Positions 1-8,253 are shown, counted from the stretch's first letter. The stretch is DNA of 64,000 nt from Ostreiculturibacter nitratireducens (GCF_032670585.1 NZ_JAVQHL010000002.1:186001-250000); one strand, 5' to 3'. Notes: generated by a model from the sequence alone, not told the origin. Made by a program: numbers and translations.

Positions 1-1396
1 CCGCCGTCGCCACCATGTGGCGCAGCTCCGCCTCGTCGGCCGCGGCCATGACCACGACGTCGGGCAGGTTCGACATGAAGGCGATGTCGAAGGCGCCCGC
101 ATGGGTCGCTCCGTCGGCGCCCACGAGCCCGGCCCGGTCGATCGCGAACCGCACGGGCAGACGCTGGATCGCCACATCGTGGACGACCTGGTCGTAGCCG
201 CGCTGCAGGAAGGTCGAATAGATGGCGCAGAAGGGTTTCAGCCCCGCCGCCGCCATGCCCGCGGAGAATGTCACCGCGTGCTGTTCGGCGATCCCGACGT
301 CGAAGCACCGGTCCCGGAACCGCTTCGCGAAGAGGTCGAGCCCCGTTCCGTCCGGCATCGCCGCCGTGACGGCCACGATCTTGTCGTCCGTCTCCGCCTC
401 GCGGATCAGGCTGTCGGCGAAGACGCGCGTATAACTCGGCGCGTTCGAAGGCGGTTTCTTCTGCGCGCCGGTCACCACGTCGAACTTGGCCGTGGCATGG
501 CCCTTGTCGGCGGCCTGCTCGGCCGGGGCGTAGCCCTTGCCCTTCTTGGTCAGCACGTGAAGGAGCGTCGGCCCGTGGGACCGGGCCTTCACCGTTCTCA
601 GCACCGCGAGAAGCTGTTCCATGTCATGCCCGTCGATGGGGCCGACATAGTTGAACCCGAGCTCCTCGAAGAGCGTGCCGCCGATGGTCATGCCCTTCAG
701 CATTTCCTTGGCGCGCCGCGCGCCCTCTTGGAAGGGCTCGGGCAACAGTCGCACGGCACCGCGCGCCGCCGCCCTGAATTCCTGGAAAGGCTCCCCCGCG
801 TAAAGCCGCGACAGGTAGGACGACAGCGCGCCCACCGGCGGCGCGATCGACATCTCGTTGTCGTTGAGGATCACGATGAGCCGCTTGCCGAGATGACCCG
901 CGTTGTTCATCGCCTCGAAGGCCATGCCCGCGCTCATCGACCCGTCGCCGATCACCGCGATCGCATCACCCGGCGACCCGCCAAGGTCGCGCGCCACGGC
1001 AAAGCCAAGCGCCGCCGAGATGGACGTCGAGGAATGGGCCGCCCCGAAGGGGTCGTAGGGGCTTTCCGACCGCTTGGTGAAGCCCGACAGCCCGCCCTTC
1101 ATCCTCAGCGTCCGGATCCGGTCGCGCCGGCCGGTGAGGATCTTGTGCGGATAGCACTGGTGGCCGACGTCCCAGATGATCTTGTCGCGCGGCGCGTCGA
1201 AGACCGCGTGCAGCGCCACCGTAAGCTCCACCACGCCAAGACCCGCGCCAAGGTGTCCGCCCGTCACCGACACCGCCGAGATCGTCTCGGCGCGCAGTTC
1301 GTCCGCGAGGAGCCGAAGCTCCCGGTCGCTCAGCGTCTTCATGTCGGCGGGAACCGTCACACGGTCGAGCGTCGGTGTCACTGGACGGTCGCTCAT
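1..1396 (-). CDS. dxs: 1-deoxy-D-xylulose-5-phosphate synthase, C-terminus cut by window edge
   Basis: Catalyses the thiamine-diphosphate-dependent condensation of pyruvate and glyceraldehyde-3-phosphate, the first step of the MEP isoprenoid pathway, in the cytosol. About 465 codons are present from the ATG at 1396, against roughly 640 in the family, so the C-terminal transketolase domain is missing. Visible family features are the GHQCYPHK segment, the ThDP-binding GDGSMSAGMAFEAMNNAG motif and the pyrimidine-domain segment IAEQHAVTFSAGMA. It lies 15 bp downstream of ispA on the same strand, so both isoprenoid enzymes are probably co-transcribed. The reading frame stays open to base 1. Confidence 0.97.
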   Translation of the reverse strand, partial: MSDRPVTPTLDRVTVPADMKTLSDRELRLLADELRAETISAVSVTGGHLGAGLGVVELTVALHAVFDAPRDKIIWDVGHQCYPHKILTGRRDRIRTLRMKGGLSGFTKRSESPYDPFGAAHSSTSISAALGFAVARDLGGSPGDAIAVIGDGSMSAGMAFEAMNNAGHLGKRLIVILNDNEMSIAPPVGALSSYLSRLYAGEPFQEFRAAARGAVRLLPEPFQEGARRAKEMLKGMTIGGTLFEELGFNYVGPIDGHDMEQLLAVLRTVKARSHGPTLLHVLTKKGKGYAPAEQAADKGHATAKFDVVTGAQKKPPSNAPSYTRVFADSLIREAETDDKIVAVTAAMPDGTGLDLFAKRFRDRCFDVGIAEQHAVTFSAGMAAAGLKPFCAIYSTFLQRGYDQVVHDVAIQRLPVRFAIDRAGLVGADGATHAGAFDIAFMSNLPDVVVMAAADEAELRHMVATA

Positions 1397-1411
1397 CACA
1401 TCCCTCTGGGC

Positions 1412-2278
1412 CTAGGTCTCGCGCGAAATAACGAAGCGCGCCGCCTGCCGCAAGTTTTCCGCCGCGTCGCCGTAGGGCTGAAGCGCCCCGCAGGCCTCCT
1501 CGATCAGCTCGGCCGCGCGGGCTTTCGCGCTCGCCAGCCCCATAAGCGAAACGAAAGTCGCCTTGCCGGCAGCGGCATCCTTGCCGACGCGCTTGCCGGT
1601 CTTCGTCGCATCGCCTTCCACGTCCAAGATGTCGTCCGCAATCTGGAAGGCAAGGCCCAGGGCCTGCGCGTAACGCCGCATCGGCTCCCGGTCCGCGCCA
1701 GCGAGGATCGCGCCCGCCTCCGCCGCGAAGGCGAAAAGCGCCCCGGTCTTGCCGGCCTGAAGCGCGGTGATTTCCTCCAGCGTCAGGGGCCGGGCCGCGG
1801 TCTCCGCCGCAATGTCGAGAGCCTGGCCCAGAACCATCCCTTCCGCCCCGGCGGCCCGCGCAAGGGACGCGACGAGTTCCACCCGCCGGTCGGGCGCGCC
1901 CAGCGCCGGATCGCAGCAAAGCTCGAAGGCCAGCGTCTGAAGCGCATCGCCAGCCAGGACCGCGGTCGCCTCGTCCCATTGCACATGAACCGTCGGAAGC
2001 CCCCGCCGCATGTCGTCGTCATCCATGCAAGGCAGGTCGTCGTGAACCAGCGAATAGGCATGCAGCGCCTCGACCGCCGCCGCAGCTGGCATCGCCGCTT
2101 CCGCGGCGACGCCATGCAACGCCGCCCCTTCGAGCACAAGGAAGGCCCGCAGGCGCTTGCCGCCCTGAAGCGCGTATCGCATCGCGTCCACGACCGGTAC
2201 GTCGGCGCGCGCCGCCAATGCCCCGTTCAGCGCCTCCTGAACCAGGCGCTGCGCTTCGACCAGACGTTCGGGAAACAT
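1412..2278 (-). CDS. ispA: polyprenyl (farnesyl/geranylgeranyl) diphosphate synthase
   Basis: A 288-residue prenyl transferase that chains isopentenyl diphosphate onto allylic diphosphates. The first aspartate-rich motif is seen in DDLPCMDDDDMRRG and the second in DDILDVEG; the GGKRLRAFL segment binds IPP. The start chosen (ATG at 2278) overlaps the xseB stop as TGATG, which suggests translational coupling; a longer frame runs upstream only because xseB is coded there. It sits between xseB and dxs, the common alphaproteobacterial order. Farnesyl versus geranylgeranyl product length cannot be settled from the sequence. Confidence 0.95.
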   Translation of the reverse strand: MFPERLVEAQRLVQEALNGALAARADVPVVDAMRYALQGGKRLRAFLVLEGAALHGVAAEAAMPAAAAVEALHAYSLVHDDLPCMDDDDMRRGLPTVHVQWDEATAVLAGDALQTLAFELCCDPALGAPDRRVELVASLARAAGAEGMVLGQALDIAAETAARPLTLEEITALQAGKTGALFAFAAEAGAILAGADREPMRRYAQALGLAFQIADDILDVEGDATKTGKRVGKDAAAGKATFVSLMGLASAKARAAELIEEACGALQPYGDAAENLRQAARFVISRET

Positions 2279-2517
2279 CAGAGCCCTTCGACCGGTTCCG
2301 CCGAGACTTTGCCGCCCTCGGCGCGGGTGATCTTCTCCACCCGCTCCTCGGCGGCCTTCAGCTTCGCCTCGCAATGCGCCTTCAGCGCCGCGCCGCGTTC
2401 GTAAAGAGCGATCGATTCCTCCAGCGGCACCTCGCCGCGCTCGAGCTTGCCGACGACGGATTCGAGTTCCTTCATCGCCTCTTCGAAGGTCATCTTCCCG
2501 ATATCGCTCTCGCTCAT
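2278..2517 (-). CDS. xseB: exodeoxyribonuclease VII small subunit
   Basis: A 79-residue protein with the typical XseB pattern (MTFEEAMKELESVVGKLERGEVPLEESIALYERG), two helices that pack against the large subunit XseA in the nuclease that degrades single-stranded DNA to oligonucleotides. Length matches the family. The start overlaps the stop of the upstream deacetylase-like gene by 4 bp and the stop overlaps the ispA start, so translation is likely coupled through the operon. The large-subunit gene xseA is not in this window. Confidence 0.95.
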   Translation of the reverse strand: MSESDIGKMTFEEAMKELESVVGKLERGEVPLEESIALYERGAALKAHCEAKLKAAEERVEKITRAEGGKVSAEPVEGL

Positions 2518-3446
2518 CCGCCGCGCTCCATGAGAACCCTGACATGGGCCGCAACCGATGCGGCCAGTGCGTCGAGATCATAGCCACCTTCGAGGCAGGA
2601 GACCACCCGCCCGGCGCAGGTCTCTTCGGCCAGATCGCAGATCGCACCCGTGACCCACGCGAAGTCAGATTCCGTCCACATGAGGCCGGCCAGCGGATCG
2701 TCCCGATGCGCGTCGAACCCGGCCGAAACCAGCACGAGTTCGGGCTGGAACTCCCGCGCCCGATCCAGGATGCCTTCCCAGGCCGCGCGCATTTCCGCCC
2801 CGCCCGTGCCGGGCGACAGGGGCACGTTCATCACCTGCCCATGCACACCGCGTTCGGAAGGATGCCCGCTTCCGGGATAGAGCGGCATCTGGTGTGAAGA
2901 CGCGAAGAAGGCCCGCGCCTCGTCCCAGAGCAGATCCTGCGTGCCGTTCCCGTGATGCACGTCGAAATCCAGAACCGCGACCCGCTGAAGCCCGTGGTAG
3001 TCCAGCGCCCGTTTCGCCGCGATGGCGACGTTGCCGAACAGGCAGAATCCCATCGCCTTCTCGCGTTCGGCATGGTGGCCCGGCGGCCGCATCGCGACGA
3101 AAGCGTTTGCTGCGTGACCCTTCAGGACCGCATCCACCGCCGCGCCCGCGGCTCCCACCGCGCGGAACGCCGCCTCCAGCGAACCGGGCGACAGGTAAGT
3201 GTCCGGGTCCAGACTGACGAAACCACGTTCGGGCGCCAGCGCCTCGATCCGGTCCAGATGGACCTGCGGATGACAGCGCAGCACCTCGGACGCCTCCGCG
3301 CGCGGTGCCTCCCTGCGGAGGAGCGTCGAGAATTCCGGGGCATCGAGCGCACCCAGGATCGCCTCGAGCCGCGCCACCCGTTCCGGATGCCCGGGCGGGT
3401 TCACGTGGTTGAGCGCCGCCTCATGGGAAAAGAGAATCGTGGTCAC
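2514..3446 (-). CDS. histone deacetylase family protein (acetoin-utilisation/deacetylase type)
   Basis: A 310-residue member of the arginase/deacetylase fold, a zinc hydrolase that removes acyl groups from lysine or polyamine-type substrates in the cytosol. The zinc and charge-relay residues are visible in MRPPGHHAE, DFDVHHGNGTQ and SAGFDAHRDDPL, and a GGYDL glycine-rich loop closes the site near the C-terminus. It is the first gene of a minus-strand run with xseB, ispA and dxs, overlapping xseB by 4 bp. The physiological substrate is unknown; acetylpolyamine amidohydrolase or protein deacetylase are both possible. Confidence 0.9.
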   Translation of the reverse strand: MTTILFSHEAALNHVNPPGHPERVARLEAILGALDAPEFSTLLRREAPRAEASEVLRCHPQVHLDRIEALAPERGFVSLDPDTYLSPGSLEAAFRAVGAAGAAVDAVLKGHAANAFVAMRPPGHHAEREKAMGFCLFGNVAIAAKRALDYHGLQRVAVLDFDVHHGNGTQDLLWDEARAFFASSHQMPLYPGSGHPSERGVHGQVMNVPLSPGTGGAEMRAAWEGILDRAREFQPELVLVSAGFDAHRDDPLAGLMWTESDFAWVTGAICDLAEETCAGRVVSCLEGGYDLDALAASVAAHVRVLMERGG

Positions 3447-3503
3447 TCCGGTCCTTTCCTCTGTGCCAAGATGCCTCGGGGCGCATTGTCCCCGGCCGCG
3501 GTC

Positions 3504-4247
3504 CTACTCCGGCGCGAGCATGTAGCCCGCGCCCCGCACGGTCTGAAGATAGCGCGGCTGGCGCGGGTCCGTCTCGATCTTGCGCCGCAGCCGCGTGATC
3601 TGGACGTCGACCGCCCGATCCTGCGCCGCGCCGCCTTCCCTGCCGGCGCCCCGGCCCAGTTCCTCGACCAGTTCCGCGCGGCTCACGGGTTCGCCCGCGC
3701 GCGCCGCGAATATCCGCATCAGCTGCGCCTCGGTCGCGGTCAGCCGCACAAGTTCGTCGCCACGCCAGAGTTCCCCCCGGTCCACGTCATAGCGCAGGGG
3801 CCCAAGCTGCAGCACCTTCGGTCCGGCCTCCGCCGCGCGCTGCGCCGGAACCCGGCGCAGGATCGCGTTGATCCGCAGCAGGAGTTCCTTCGGCTCGAAC
3901 GGCTTCGCGAGGTAGTCGTCCGCCCCGGCTTCCAGCCCCTCGATCCGGTCCTGGGTTTCGCCCTTCGCGGTCAGAAGGAGGATCGGGGTCGACAGCGTCT
4001 TTCTGAGGCTGCGAGTCAGGCTGATCCCATCCTCGCCGGGCATCATCACGTCCATGACGATCAGGTCGAAATCGAGTCCGCCCAGAAGCCGCCGCGCATG
4101 CGCCGCGTCACGCGCCGCGGTCACCCAGAAACCGTTGCGAATCAGGAATTTCTGAAGAAGCCCGCGAATCCGTTCGTCGTCGTCGACGATGAGAAGATGC
4201 AGGTCTGTCCCGTTTCCGTTCCCGTTGCCATTGCCATTGCCGGTCAT
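3504..4247 (-). CDS. petR: OmpR-family response regulator, PetR-like
   Basis: A 247-residue two-domain regulator. The receiver domain (about residues 16-130) has the acidic pocket VDDDE, the phospho-acceptor Asp in LIVMDVMMPGEDG and the conserved Lys in YLAKPFEPKE. The C-terminal winged helix (about 150-245) has the RAVDVQITRLRRKIE recognition region. It overlaps petP by 4 bp (ATGA). In Rhodobacter capsulatus the homologous petP-petR pair lies upstream of the bc1 genes and is needed for growth; here those genes are not adjacent, so the symbol rests on pairing and similarity. Residues 3-13 form an unusual alternating Gly-Asn tract. No partner kinase is next to it. Confidence 0.88.
   Translation of the reverse strand: MTGNGNGNGNGNGTDLHLLIVDDDERIRGLLQKFLIRNGFWVTAARDAAHARRLLGGLDFDLIVMDVMMPGEDGISLTRSLRKTLSTPILLLTAKGETQDRIEGLEAGADDYLAKPFEPKELLLRINAILRRVPAQRAAEAGPKVLQLGPLRYDVDRGELWRGDELVRLTATEAQLMRIFAARAGEPVSRAELVEELGRGAGREGGAAQDRAVDVQITRLRRKIETDPRQPRYLQTVRGAGYMLAPE
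4206..4241 (-). repeat. in-frame GGNAAY hexanucleotide repeat at the petR 5' end
   Basis: Five consecutive Gly-Asn codon pairs followed by one more Gly codon (petR residues 3-13). The repeat unit is GGCAAT or GGCAAC, degenerating to GGGAAC and GGAAAC. Unit-length gains or losses would keep the frame. It lies before the receiver domain begins. Confidence 0.8.
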
Positions 4248-4753
4248 GCACCGTCCCTCAGCGCGAGGTATTGCCGCCGCATCTCGGGATCCATCATCGC
4301 CTCGAGCACCTGGCGGAAACCGGCGACCGCAGCCGGCCCCGCCGCGCGGTAGGCCGCCCGCATCCGGGCACGCTGCGCGTCCGATAGCTCTCGCTCCAAT
4401 GCCGCTCCCTTCTCCGTCAGGTGGAGGTGGCGTTCCCGTTTGTCCTTCCGCCCCACCCGGCTTTCGACAAGGCCATCCTCGATCAGCGTCCGCAACACAC
4501 GATTCAGAGACTGCTTCGTAACGCCGAGAACCGACAGGAGAGCGTTCACCGTGAGCCCCGGCTGGCGGTTGATGAAATGGATGGCCCGGTGGTGGGCGCG
4601 GCCGTATGCGTAGTTGTCCAGGATGCGGTCGGGATCGGCAGTGAAGCCGCGATAGGCGAAGAACATCGCCTCGATCCCCTTCCGCAGCTGCTCGTCCGTC
4701 AGGAACAGAAGGCTTTCGCCGCTTGCCCCTGACGCGCCCGATCCTTCGGCCAT
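4244..4753 (-). CDS. petP: MarR-family transcriptional regulator, PetP-like
   Basis: A 169-residue winged-helix DNA-binding protein. The helix-turn-helix is in the LTVNALLSVLGVTKQSLNRVLRTL region (about residues 85-110), followed by the wing VESRVGRKDKRERHLHLTEKG. The start was placed at the ATG preceded by a strong GGGAGGAGG ribosome-binding site 6 nt upstream; the frame runs on to 4855 without a comparable site. It overlaps petR by 4 bp, so the two regulators are co-translated. It is divergent from ilvE, and the shared intergenic region holds a candidate operator, consistent with the autoregulation common in MarR proteins. Confidence 0.88.
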   Translation of the reverse strand: MAEGSGASGASGESLLFLTDEQLRKGIEAMFFAYRGFTADPDRILDNYAYGRAHHRAIHFINRQPGLTVNALLSVLGVTKQSLNRVLRTLIEDGLVESRVGRKDKRERHLHLTEKGAALERELSDAQRARMRAAYRAAGPAAVAGFRQVLEAMMDPEMRRQYLALRDGA

Positions 4754-4779
4754 GTTGCCTCCTCCCGCGCGTCGACTGG

Positions 4780-4816
4780 ATTTTATGTCAGCCTTGTTGA
4801 CTTTCCAAGGATCAAC
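4780..4816 (-). promoter_or_regulatory. candidate petPR promoter with overlapping inverted repeat
   Basis: On the minus strand, TTGGAA (4803-4808) and TAAAAT (4780-4785) are separated by exactly 17 bp and would start transcription about 20 nt before the petP ATG. An imperfectly spaced inverted repeat GTTGA (4796-4800) / TCAAC (4812-4816) straddles the -35 element, a plausible position for a repressor operator. Confidence 0.5.
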
Positions 4817-4910
4817 TGTTAGCGATCCGCAGATTTCGCGCAAGATTATGTCCACTACGGACCTAATATGCGCAACATCCGAAAAAAGGGCGCGCCCCGA
4901 GGAGGAAAAG

Positions 4911-5780
4911 ATGGCCGGTGCCTACAATGACCGCGATGGCAAGATCTGGATGGACGGGCAACTCGTGGACTGGCGTTCGGCCAATGTCCACATCCTGACC
5001 CATGCCCTGCACTACGCCTCCTCGGTATTCGAAGGCGAGCGCTGCTACGACGGCAAGATCTTCCTGGGCCACGAGCATTCGAAGCGGCTCCTGAAGTCCG
5101 GCGAACTCCTCGACATGCAGATCCCCTACACCGCCGAGGAAATCGACGCGGCCAAGGACGCGGTCCTGAAGGCGAACGGCTGGACCAACGCCTATGTCCG
5201 GGCCCTGGCCTGGCGTGGCGCCGGCGAGGACATGGGCGTCGCCTCCAAACGCAACCCTGTCCGGCTGGCGGTCGCCGCCTGGGAATGGGGCAACTACTAC
5301 GGCGACGCCAAGATGAAGGGCGCCAAGCTCGACATCGCGAAGTGGAAGCGTCCCTCGCCGGAAACCGCGCCGAGCCAGGCGAAGGCCGCCGGGCTCTACA
5401 TGATCTGCACCATGTCGAAGCACGCCGCCGAAGCGAAGGGCTGCTCGGACGCGATGATGTTCGACTATCGCGGCTACGTGGCCGAGGCGACCGGCGCCAA
5501 CATCTTCTTCGTGAAGGACGGCGAAGTGCACACGCCGCTGCCGGACTGCTTCCTTAACGGCCTGACCCGTCAGACCGTGATCGGCATGCTGAAGGATCGC
5601 CAGGTCAAGGTCCACGAGCGCCACATCATGCCGGAGGAGCTCGAGACCTTCCAGCAATGCTGGCTCACCGGCACGGCGGCCGAGGTCACCCCGGTCGGCC
5701 AGATCGGCGACTACAACTTCGAAGTGGGCGCCCTGACGCGCGAAATCGCCACGGCCTACGAAAAGCTGGTCCGGGAATAA
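4911..5780 (+). CDS. ilvE: branched-chain amino acid aminotransferase
   Basis: A 289-residue class IV PLP aminotransferase that interconverts leucine, isoleucine and valine with their 2-oxo acids. The PLP lysine lies in SQAKAAGLYM; YVAEATGANIFFVKDG is the glutamate-containing cofactor segment; LTGTAAEVTPVGQI closes the active site near the C-terminus. The ATG at 4911 has AGGAGG just upstream, so the frame that extends to 4752 was not used. Its promoter would lie in the region shared with petP; a TAATAT at 4864-4869 is a possible -10 but no good -35 is seen. A D-amino-acid or other class IV activity is less likely given the length and motifs. Confidence 0.95.
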   Translation: MAGAYNDRDGKIWMDGQLVDWRSANVHILTHALHYASSVFEGERCYDGKIFLGHEHSKRLLKSGELLDMQIPYTAEEIDAAKDAVLKANGWTNAYVRALAWRGAGEDMGVASKRNPVRLAVAAWEWGNYYGDAKMKGAKLDIAKWKRPSPETAPSQAKAAGLYMICTMSKHAAEAKGCSDAMMFDYRGYVAEATGANIFFVKDGEVHTPLPDCFLNGLTRQTVIGMLKDRQVKVHERHIMPEELETFQQCWLTGTAAEVTPVGQIGDYNFEVGALTREIATAYEKLVRE

Positions 5781-5855
5781 GCACCGGACCCGTTGACCCG
5801 GATCAATGAACAGTATCCTCTCGGGCGATAGTCTTCTCGCCTGGGAGGATTTCTC

Positions 5856-6218
5856 ATGTCACAGGACCCGGACCCGCCGCAGATGCCTGCCGCACCATTC
5901 CACGGACCGGACAGAACGCTTGAAATGGCCGGGTGGGGGTTGGCTCTCCTCTGGGTCGGGCTGTCGATGCTCCTTGGCTTCGGCCCGGCGATCATGGTGA
6001 TCGGACTCGGGTTCCTGACACTTGTGATGCAAGGGCTGCGCGTGACGTCGGGCCTCGGGCCGGAAATCTTCTGGCTCGCTCTGGGCGCGGTGTTCCTTGT
6101 TGCCGGCATCTGGAAGATCGCTTCCGGGACGTCCTTCCCGATCATCGAAACCGCGATGATCCTCTTCGGCCTAGCGATCCTTGCGGTGATCCTGCGTCGC
6201 GCGAGGTCCCGCAGCTGA
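5856..6218 (+). CDS. small integral membrane protein of unknown function
   Basis: A 120-residue protein starting at an ATG with GGGAGG 7 nt upstream. The first 24 residues are hydrophilic and proline-rich. Three hydrophobic segments follow: about 25-44 (WGLALLWVGLSMLLGFG), 44-58 and 70-87, with a fourth partial stretch (AMILFGLAILAVI) before a basic RRARSRS tail, so four short membrane helices are possible. No catalytic motif is recognisable. It stands alone between ilvE and the convergent OsmC gene. Confidence 0.75.
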   Translation: MSQDPDPPQMPAAPFHGPDRTLEMAGWGLALLWVGLSMLLGFGPAIMVIGLGFLTLVMQGLRVTSGLGPEIFWLALGAVFLVAGIWKIASGTSFPIIETAMILFGLAILAVILRRARSRS

Positions 6219-6229
6219 TCCGAACCTGA

Positions 6230-6634
6230 TCAGTCCGGATAGTGGAAGGACACCGTGACGGCGATCTTCTCTGAAAATGCGTGCTTTATCGGGCAGCTGT
6301 CCGAGGCGCGCTCCAGTTTTGTGCGCTGACTGGCATCGAGCCCCTTGGGCATCGTCACATCCACCCTGACCGAACTAAGGACGATCTTGGGCGGCGGCGA
6401 CGTCTCCGTCTCGACTTCGACGCGCGTCCCGGTCAGATCGATCCCTTCCCGCTGCGCCAGCGCACCCATGGCGATCAGCATGCACCCCCCGAGTGCCGCC
6501 TCCAGAAGTTCGCCCGGCGAAAGCTCTTCGCCCCTGCCGGTATAGGGACAATCCATCGCCACGGCTTTCCCCTTGGCGGCATCCAGTGCCACGCAATGCT
6601 GAGGGCCGTCATAGACTGTCGCCAGCTTGGCCAT
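6230..6634 (-). CDS. OsmC-family protein (peroxiredoxin-like)
   Basis: A 134-residue OsmC/Ohr fold protein. Members reduce organic hydroperoxides with a cysteine pair; here those would be the Cys in ALGGCMLIAMG and the one in SDSCPIKHAF. The ATG at 6634 was chosen because GGAG lies 6 nt upstream, whereas the in-frame ATG at 6655 has no ribosome-binding site. It is convergent with the small membrane protein, with 11 bp between the two stops. Subfamily (OsmC, Ohr or YhfA-like) was not resolved. Confidence 0.9.
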   Translation of the reverse strand: MAKLATVYDGPQHCVALDAAKGKAVAMDCPYTGRGEELSPGELLEAALGGCMLIAMGALAQREGIDLTGTRVEVETETSPPPKIVLSSVRVDVTMPKGLDASQRTKLERASDSCPIKHAFSEKIAVTVSFHYPD

Positions 6635-6754
6635 TCCTATCTCCGGAACCTTCATGGCGCGAAGCCCCGATGCGCTGGAAGCGCCTCGGGGTCCGCAGGG
6701 AAAACGCGATTGGACTGGTAGTGTCCCAGTAGGCCGGATCGTACCGGTGTGGCC

Positions 6755-6949
6755 TCAGGTCTCGCGACCCTTCTCGATCCGGACGAATTCCTCGGTGCGG
6801 CGAGACTTCGACCGGTCGACCGGGCGCTTTGAAACTTCCTTCGAGGCCGGATGACTCCCTTCCTCGCCGGACTTGCGCTCGATGTCGACGTAATGCTCGA
6901 CGCGTCCACCTTCGGGCGGGTCGCGATGATCGACGGGATGTCGGCTCAT
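6755..6949 (-). CDS. small, highly charged protein of unknown function
   Basis: A 64-residue protein from an ATG with GGAGG 8 nt upstream. It is rich in Arg, Lys, Glu and His (SKRPVDRSKSRRTEEFVRI) with no hydrophobic core, so it is probably disordered or nucleic-acid binding. The frame is preceded by a possible upstream extension to 7015, but only the internal ATG has a ribosome-binding site. No family is recognised. Stress-induced small basic proteins of this kind exist, but that is a guess. Confidence 0.6.
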   Translation of the reverse strand: MSRHPVDHRDPPEGGRVEHYVDIERKSGEEGSHPASKEVSKRPVDRSKSRRTEEFVRIEKGRET

Positions 6950-7152
6950 TCTTTGATCCTCCGGTTCTTTTCTTGCGTCCCCAAACAGGGGGCCGTTTCC
7001 TAAACATGGGGTCACGAGCCCCGTTTTCCTAGGCTTTTCTTGAAATCACACCGACATGAAGCGGAAGACGGGGACCTCGGTTTCCCGTATTGCCTGACTT
7101 TTGTGCACACTGCCGAGAATGCCCAAACCGTCGGCGCAAGGGACGGTCCGCC

Positions 7153-8181
7153 TCAGCCCTTCAGCCTTTCCAGGGCCCACCGAGCAGCATCCGCGACGGT
7201 CGGATCCGGGTCCCCGGCGAGGCTTCGCGCAACGGGCGCAAGCGTCTCATCCCCCGAATTCCCGATCGCGTAGAGAACGTTCCGCACGAATCGGCCCCGC
7301 CCGATCCGCTTGACCGGACTGCCCGAGTAGCGCGCCCGGAAACCCGCATCGTCCAGCGCGGCGAGCTCGGCCAGGCGCGGCGGTTCCGCCTCCCGCGCCG
7401 CGTAACCCGTCTCGCGCGCGGTCACGGCGAACTTGTTCCAGGGACAGATGGCGAGGCAGTCGTCGCAGCCGTAGATCCGGTTGCCCATGAGCGGCCGCAG
7501 CTTCTCCGCCACGGGTCCCTTGTGCTCGATCGTGAGGTAGGAAATGCAGCGCCGCGCATCGATCTGGAAGGGCGCCGGGAAGGCGCGCGTCGGGCATATG
7601 TCCAGGCAGGCCGTGCAACTCCCGCAGCGCTCGCGCTCCGGCGCGTCCGCGGGCAGTTCGAGCGTGGTAAAGATCGCGCCGAGGAAGAACCAGCTCCCGA
7701 GGTCGCGCGACAGAAGGTTCGTATGCTTCCCCTGCCAGCCGATCCCCGCCGCCTGCCCAAGCGGCTTTTCCATCACCGGCGCCGTGTCCACGAAAACCTT
7801 GATCTCGCCCCCGGCCTCAGCGATCAGCCAGCGCCCCAGGCGCTTAAGCCGCTTCTTGACGAGGTCGTGATAGTCCTTTCCCTGCGCATAGACTGACACG
7901 GCCGCCCGGTCGCGTCGCTTCAGGACGTCCAGCGGGTCCTCCTCCGGCGTGTAGACTTCGGCAAGCATGATGATCGACCGCGCCTCGGGCCAGAGCGCCT
8001 CGGGATTGCCGCGCCAGGCCATCCGATCCGCCATCCAGGCCATTTGCCCATGCAGCCCTTCGCCGACGAAATCCGCGAGACGCCCGGCGGCCTCGGGGAT
8101 CGACGAGGGCCGACAGATGCCTATGCTGGAAAATCCCTCTTCGATCGCCCGCGCCGTCAGCCTGTCCTTCAGTCCTTCCAC
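7153..8181 (-). CDS. queG: epoxyqueuosine reductase
   Basis: A 342-residue cobalamin and iron-sulfur enzyme that reduces epoxyqueuosine to queuosine in tRNA, the last step of the pathway. Two 4Fe-4S cluster motifs are visible, CGSCTACLDICPT (about residues 190-202) and CDDCLAICPW (about 240-249). The C-terminus (VRNVLYAIGNSGDETLAPVARSL) is a HEAT-like helical repeat typical of QueG. The start is a GTG at 8181 behind GAGGGGG. It stands downstream of the GST gene, separated by a palindromic repeat that may terminate transcription. Confidence 0.95.
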   Translation of the reverse strand: MEGLKDRLTARAIEEGFSSIGICRPSSIPEAAGRLADFVGEGLHGQMAWMADRMAWRGNPEALWPEARSIIMLAEVYTPEEDPLDVLKRRDRAAVSVYAQGKDYHDLVKKRLKRLGRWLIAEAGGEIKVFVDTAPVMEKPLGQAAGIGWQGKHTNLLSRDLGSWFFLGAIFTTLELPADAPERERCGSCTACLDICPTRAFPAPFQIDARRCISYLTIEHKGPVAEKLRPLMGNRIYGCDDCLAICPWNKFAVTARETGYAAREAEPPRLAELAALDDAGFRARYSGSPVKRIGRGRFVRNVLYAIGNSGDETLAPVARSLAGDPDPTVADAARWALERLKG

Positions 8182-8202
8182 ACGGCACCCCCTCTTCTGG
8201 AC

Positions 8203-8248
8203 GGAAATATCCTCCAGGGGGTCCGGGGGATGGAAAATCCCCCGGCGC
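8203..8248 (-). repeat. GC-rich intergenic palindrome of the Rhodobacteraceae type
   Basis: A perfect 9-bp inverted repeat, CCGGGGGAT (8223-8231) and ATCCCCCGG (8237-8245), is followed on the minus strand by GGACCCCCTGGAGGATATTT. I recall closely similar palindromes between genes in many Rhodobacteraceae genomes. It lies just after the GST stop and may act as its terminator, although there is no U-run. Confidence 0.6.
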
Positions 8249-8253
8249 CTCGG

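Noticed and set aside
17..2404. 795-codon open frame on the plus strand opposite dxs, ispA and xseB
   Set aside because: Antisense shadow of three recognised genes with low-complexity translation.
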